A stretch of 64,000 bases of DNA from Stenopsyche tienmushanensis. Lineage: Eukaryota; Arthropoda; Insecta; Trichoptera; Stenopsychidae. The stretch is from assembly GCA_008973525.1 (NCBI GenBank), contig WACJ01000107.1, positions 310,001 to 374,000 of the forward strand. The letters are read 5' to 3'. Below the pieces are notes generated by a model that did no database searches, was not told the DNA's origin, and saw only the letters and a list, made by a program, of their open reading frames with translations. The translations under genes were made by a program, and so were the position numbers. This document shows, in pieces, positions 59,001 to 64,000 of this stretch (its first letter is position 1; each line of letters begins with the position of its first letter).

Positions 59001-62000
59001 CGATCAGATTTACGCTCGGCAATAAATAAAGAAAGATATGAAACAAAACAACAACGAATTAAAACAAAATATATACTTACAAATGAATACTACTTTAAAT
59101 ATCAAAATGTTTTATTAGTATTTTATTTTTATTACACAATTCAACAGATCAAAGTTAAATTTGCAATTTTTCTATTATGTAGTTATGTAGGGATATTTTA
59201 GTTGAGGATTAATGGACAGGTTTTTGCTATATGGGCATAGTAAGTTTGGATACCACTGATCTACAATGATTTGTTATTGCTTATATTATTTGTGTTGATA
59301 ACATTGACGTTTATTTAATTTTTTTTAGAGAGAGGAAGAATTTCAATTGGAAGAAAGAAAACGTTTTCCCTTGGAACAAAGATTGAGACAGTTCATAGTC
59401 GGACAGCAGGGTGCCATAAATACTGTAGCTGCAGGTATTAACATTATAAATATTTATATGTTTAAATGTAAAATGTATTTTATACATTCAGCAACTAAAA
59501 ATATTTGTGATATACTCGGAGAATCTCTAACTATTTGTCAATGTCAGAGATGGTTTAAACAATTTAAAAGTAAAAAATTTAGTTTAGAAAATAAGGTCCG
59601 AAGCGAGAGAAAGACTAAAGTGGATGACAATATCCTGCGTGCTGAAATTGAATCAAATCCAACATAGACTATATGAGAATTAACAGACAAGCTCGGATAC
59701 TTTCGAAAAAGTATTCAGATACACTTGAAAAAAATAGGAAAGACCATAAAACAGGAGGTGTGGATATCACACGACATTAATGATGAGATCTAGGCGGTGC
59801 ACGCGAGTAAGTATCATGATTTAATCGATAAAGAGAATAAAAAATACACTATCTTGGGACTGGAGATGAAAAGTGGATGTAGTACTCAAATCAAAAATGC
59901 AAGACAATAGTCTAACAGCAAAAATAGCTCTTTTAAATGTATAGTGGTGCTCCAAAGTAATAATTTACCCTGAAGTCTGTTCAAAATTAGAAAGTTTAAA
60001 AGTGGCGTTAAGTACGAAGAGGCTAGGTGTAGTCAAATGCCGCCAAATTCTTTAGTAACATGATAATGCGCGACCCTATAAATTAAAGATGACCAAAAAT
60101 AAATTAAAGGAACTCAGTTGGCAAATGATTCCGCATCCACCTTATTTTCGTGATCTTACTCCTTCTGACTATCATTTATTTAGATCAATTTAACATTATT
60201 TATCAGGAAAAAAAATTATGAACATAGAAAAGGTGAAAAAAGGAATTGAAACGTATTTTATATCAAAACATAATTTTAAAAAATAATCAATAGATGGGAA
60301 AAGGTTGTATCTACTGAAGAAGGATACTTTTAATCAATTTTTTGTTTGAATTCTACTCTTTCTTTTAAAAAACGATATTCCTAACGGGACAATCTAATAT
60401 ACAAACACATATTTGTTGAATATATAATATATAATGGTTTTATTTATCTTAGCTATTAGAAGAAAAGAAAATGGTTGGGCTGATGATGAACATCCATTAG
60501 TGTTTCTTTTTCTGGGCAGCTCTGGCATAGGAAAAACTGAATTAGCAAAGCAAGTAGCGAAATATATTCATAAAGATAATCCACAAGGCTTTATACGACT
60601 TGATATGTCTGAATACCAAACAAAACATGAAGTAAATATTTTAAAATACATAGCATTTTAATTGAATAATCATAATTATCATATTAAATATTTTTTATTT
60701 CGATTGAAAATTTAGGTAGCAAAACTAATTGGAGCACCTCCTGGTTATATAGGACACGATGACGGTGGACAATTAACACGGCATCTCTCAAAACAAAAAG
60801 ATGCTGTAGTTTTATTTGATGAGGTCGATAAGGCACACCCTGATGTTTTAACTGTTTTGTTACAGCTGTTTGACGAGGTAGCTTATGAATAATATTTTGA
60901 GATGACCATTTTTAAAAATAAAATAACAAAATTGTATTAATTAATAGGGACGACTCACTGATGGAAGAGGAAAATTAATAGAATGTAAAAATGCTATTTT
61001 TGTAATGACTAGTAATTTAGCAAGCGAAGAAATAGCAAAATATGGATTGAAACTAAGAAAAGAAGCTGAACTCATTTCTAAGAACAGAATAAATGAAATC
61101 CCTCAAGGTATATTTTATTTTTCCTCCCACCGTTTAATTTGTATATGTAAATTTTATTGAAAAGTGAATAATATCTATAGGTAGCGAAAATAATGAAGAC
61201 GGTGAAAATAAAGAAGAAATAACAGTGTCTCGCCATTTCAAAGATAACATTGTGCGACCCATTCTTAAATATCATTTTGGGCGAGATGAGTTTCTTGGAC
61301 GCATAAATGAGATAGTTTATTTCCTACCATTTTCAAGACAAGAACTTTTAAAATTAGTCACGATGGAACTAAATGCATGGGCTCGGAAGGTAATAATCAT
61401 CTATTTAAGAAATAATACATATCGCTTATAAAAGTGATCGTTAGCTGCACTTTGACCGGGAAATTGGTTTAATAATAGCAACAAAATAGTTTATTCACTT
61501 ATTTAAACCTTAATTTTTTTAACCTTTAAAGTCCCATTATGCATTTAAAAGAGCTATTTTTACTGTTAAACCCGGTCGAGGGGTATGTTTCTTTACCTGC
61601 CCCTTTAAAAACCCTTGTCTTTTGCGTTTTTGATTTAGGTACAACACCCACTATTTACTTGCAGTCACAAGATAGTGTACAAACGGTTATTGCTTCTCTT
61701 TATCGATCAAATCATGATACGTACTCGCGTGTACTGTCTTGATCTCTTCGGTAATGTCGTGCTGTATCCACACCCCCTGTTTTACGGTATTTTTTTAATT
61801 TATTTCAAGTGTATTTGAATACTTTTCCGGAAGTATTCGAGTTTGTCTATTAATTCTTGTATAGTCTATGTTGGATTTGATTCAATTTCAGCACGCAGGA
61901 TATTGTCATCCACTTTAACCTTTCTCTCACTTCGGACCTTATTTTCTAAACTATTTTTTTAAATTTTAAATTGTTTAAACCATCTCTGGCATTGACAAAC

Positions 62001-62910
62001 AGTTGCGTATTTGTTAAGTATTAAAAAAAACGAAATTCCTAACGGAACAATCTATTATTATCTTATCAAAGTGCAGCAAGTGGCTAAAATATAAGCAGTA
62101 AAAATAGTATTTACAGTCATATGCTTTGTGTATTTTTAAATAATAATCGAATTATCTTTATTTAGTATGATAGTCATTTTAAATTTTGCTGGAAATTATT
62201 TTTAGGCTAATACTCGTCATAATGTCGAATTGAAATGGGAAAGTGCTGTATTGGGTTGTTTAGCTGACGGATATGACATATATTATGGTGCTAGATCTAT
62301 AAAATATGAAGTAGAAAGAAGAGTAGTGAATAAAATTGGTTTGTATTTAATTTATATCATCATTATCGTGTGAGATTATGTCACAAGTAATACACTAAAT
62401 TTAAAATGAGATGCTTTCATTTTATATCTTAATTTACATATTTTTAAAATTTAAAGAGTTAAAAATAACTAAGTATATAGATTGTCCTAAGCCTCTCATT
62501 TTCTTTGATAACTCTAATTGTAAAGGATCATTCAAATGCGTCTTAGTAGAAGATAGTACAATATCAACCAGGGACAGGTATACATTTACACTATTACTGA
62601 ACAACAAACAAGACATCCATTGTCTTTTAGCACAACACGGTGCTACATGTCGCACAACTTGAGAAGACTATAAAAAAAGATGTCACATTTGAATGACCCT
62701 ATATGATGTAACTTATTTACGAATTAAAGTTATTTATCAAATATTGAATACATAGTTTTGATTAATTTATTAAATATGTTTTTAGCTTTAGCTGCAGAAA
62801 AAGGACTGTTAGAAAAAGGTTGTAGTGTCTTAATATCAACAACAGAAAGTGGATCGATAAAATTATCAGTTAAAAAAAAAGGAGAATCAACTTACAATCA
62901 AGTGATATGA
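56060..62910 (+). CDS. CLPB: CLPB / Skd3, mitochondrial ankyrin-AAA+ protein disaggregase
   Basis: CLPB/Skd3 is an ATP-driven disaggregase of the mitochondrial intermembrane space. Exons: 56060-56330, 57906-57957, 58038-58237, 58331-58560, 59329-59434, 60453-60631, 60716-60877, 60948-61107, 61181-61389, 62206-62338, 62786-62910. They join in frame to 608 residues (human about 707). Residues 1-80 are basic, as in a targeting sequence, with a hydrophobic [13 protein letters not shown] (about 72-84) where the animal protein is PARL-processed. Ankyrin repeats cover about 91-250 ([33 protein letters not shown]). The AAA+ core has Walker A GSSGIGKT 308-315, pore loop GYIG 356-359, Walker B VVLFDE 377-382, sensor-1 N423, arginine finger R494 in FLGRINEI and sensor-2 GAR 551-553. 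All key residues are present. The ATG has G at -3. Introns carry Tigger and mariner remnants. Confidence 0.95.
56811..57771 (-). mobile_element. Tigger-like element in CLPB intron 1
   Basis: The right end is GTAAGCCGAGGTTCCACTG before TA (57772-57773). The left end is a worn inverse copy starting at 56811 after TA. Minus-strand transposase remains: [26 protein letters not shown], then [13 protein letters not shown] (57311 downwards) and a charged tail ending near [13 protein letters not shown]. This is the C-terminal third of a Tigger transposase. The DNA-binding part and most of the DDE core are deleted. The termini match 42204-42728. Confidence 0.88.
58681..59328. other. CLPB intron 4, nothing recognised
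   Basis: AT-rich intron. No repeat family or frame was recognised apart from ordinary splice sites. Confidence 0.4.
59455..60394 (+). mobile_element. mariner-like element (family B), sense, in CLPB intron 5
   Basis: Plus-strand transposase remnant: [20 protein letters not shown] (helix-turn-helix), [20 protein letters not shown], then after stops [50 protein letters not shown] and [13 protein letters not shown]. It ends with the inverse of the family B terminus (CCTAACGGGACAATC) before TA at 60395-60396. The left terminus is missing. Many stops make it dead. Confidence 0.85.
61528..62052 (-). mobile_element. mariner-like element (family B), antisense, in CLPB intron 9
   Basis: The reverse complement starts at 62052 with GATTGTTCCGTTAGGAATTT after TA (62053-62054 on the plus strand). 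It then follows the 59.5-kb copy: 'tgtttgtcaatgccagagat', 'gtggatgacaatatcctgcg', 'gggtgtggatacagcacgac' and 'aaaatagctcttttaaatgc'. It is truncated near 61528. A short GC-rich block around 61568-61610 is not in the other copy. There is no intact frame. Confidence 0.82.
62339..62785. other. CLPB intron 10, nothing recognised
   Basis: AT-rich intron between the exons ending 62338 and starting 62786. The open frames at 62411-62662 have no family resemblance. Confidence 0.4.
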
Positions 62911-64000
62911 ATGCTTTCTATGCAATTAATTTTTTTGTAATTAAGTAAAACTGTTAACAAAATATGTTATTAAACATATGTAATAGTAACAAGAAAAGTG
63001 ATGCAATACTAGTTCATCTTCAATAACCATTTTAGAATATTAAATAGCAACATGCTATCTGATACTTGATTTTTATACTGACGCTTTATATTGAAAGAAT
63101 TTTGACCTTTTTTATGTTATATAATTTGGCAACTTTTCTAGATTAGATTAGTTGAACTTTATTTAAAGTAGAGTAAGTGATATTAGTACATAATATTGTA
63201 TTTTGTCCTGTGTACCTACATAGTAATTCCAAACTATTATCAATGATGCATAATTAATGTATAATTTCTTAAAAACGGTTTAATAATTAATAAACCACAT
63301 GCTTCTCTAAATTTTTCATAAAAGACACCTAAAGTAATCAATGACTATGGAGTTAGGACATATAATTTTAATTTCAACAACGTCAATAAACAAAATAAAT
63401 AGAGAGATTATATTTTAAGTTTTTCTTGTACAAAAATACCTTATCATTATGCGCGTAATGGGTACATTGTTATGTTTGTTGTGAAAAATAAATTGTTTTG
63501 TTATAAAATGTGTATTTTTTTTATTTTCCATTATAACAGATTAACATTAATCTTTTCACAATTGTATTTTCAATTGAATTTAATTATAAAAGATAAATGT
63601 TGCATTGTATGAATAAAAATGTATGGGTGACCCTTGACTTTTGCATAATTACTTCCTAAAATAGATTTTGCATATCATATTCCAATTACATTCCAATATT
63701 TATTGAAAATCATATAAATAATGCTAATTTAAAATCATAAGAAAAAGATTGAGAAAAATGAAACCATTTTACGTTTTTAAAGCATTTTTTTTATTATATT
63801 TATAAACTATTATTAATAATTATGTACATTTATATATTATTATTGTCATATTACAATCACTTATCTATTCATCCAAATCTTTAATTTTGTCTATTCTTTT
63901 AAATCTTATTCAAAATATTATTACCAGCGGGAATAATTTCAGTATTTTATCCGTGGCATTTAAAAAGTTAAAAGAATTTCAACGTAATTAACTTTTAATG
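62911..64000. other. 3' region of CLPB and end of window
   Basis: AT-rich. AATAAA at 63289-63294 is a candidate CLPB poly(A) signal, and further AATAAA-like sites lie near 63395 and 63487. No further gene is supported up to the window edge. Confidence 0.45.

Noticed and set aside
63865..63909. Minus-strand FKRIDKIKDLDE-stop, looking like the last residues of a charged protein
   Set aside because: The open stretch is only about 15 codons, the acceptor is poor and no other exon is visible before the window ends.

Overview
This is AT-rich nuclear DNA from an animal, almost certainly an insect. It has genes split by GT-AG introns, long intergenic stretches, and a dense mix of decayed mariner, Tc1, pogo/Tigger, hAT, piggyBac-like (TTAA) and R1-clade LINE elements. 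A Dicer-partner gene of the R2D2/Loquacious family fits arthropods. I cannot name the order.

Layout. Positions 1-26.8 kb hold no recognisable host gene. They contain a foldback hairpin, a Tigger remnant, several MITEs, two opposed hAT remnants, a 5'-truncated R1-clade LINE with a 13-bp target duplication, a GC-rich island (14.4-15.3 kb) and a four-element nested stack (17.6-21.5 kb). TOMM5, a two-exon gene for a tiny mitochondrial import subunit, lies at 26.9-28.4 kb (+). The eIF4G2/DAP5/NAT1 gene occupies 31.8-36.5 kb (-), with 11 coding exons that join to a 924-residue protein. It has no AUG where the start should be, but a GUG at the position used by this family. A very GC-rich island at 39.1-40.7 kb is its likely promoter and first-exon region. 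A dsRNA-binding protein gene of the R2D2/Loqs family spans 43.4-52.1 kb (-), four exons and 308 residues. Its 6.2-kb second intron is packed with transposons. A CLPB/Skd3 gene (ankyrin plus AAA+ disaggregase) spans 56.1-62.9 kb (+), 11 exons and 608 residues. The last kilobase holds no gene I can support.

The four genes are not an operon or pathway. TOMM5 and CLPB both act in mitochondria, eIF4G2 in cap-independent translation, and the dsRBD protein in RNA interference. The most interesting points are the GUG start of eIF4G2, the inverted mariner copies flanking the AAA+ core exons of CLPB (a layout that favours exon circularisation), the nested transposon stacks with recoverable empty sites, and a TTAA-flanked MITE carrying a strong cruciform. 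I found no CRISPR array, rRNA, convincing tRNA or prokaryotic system.
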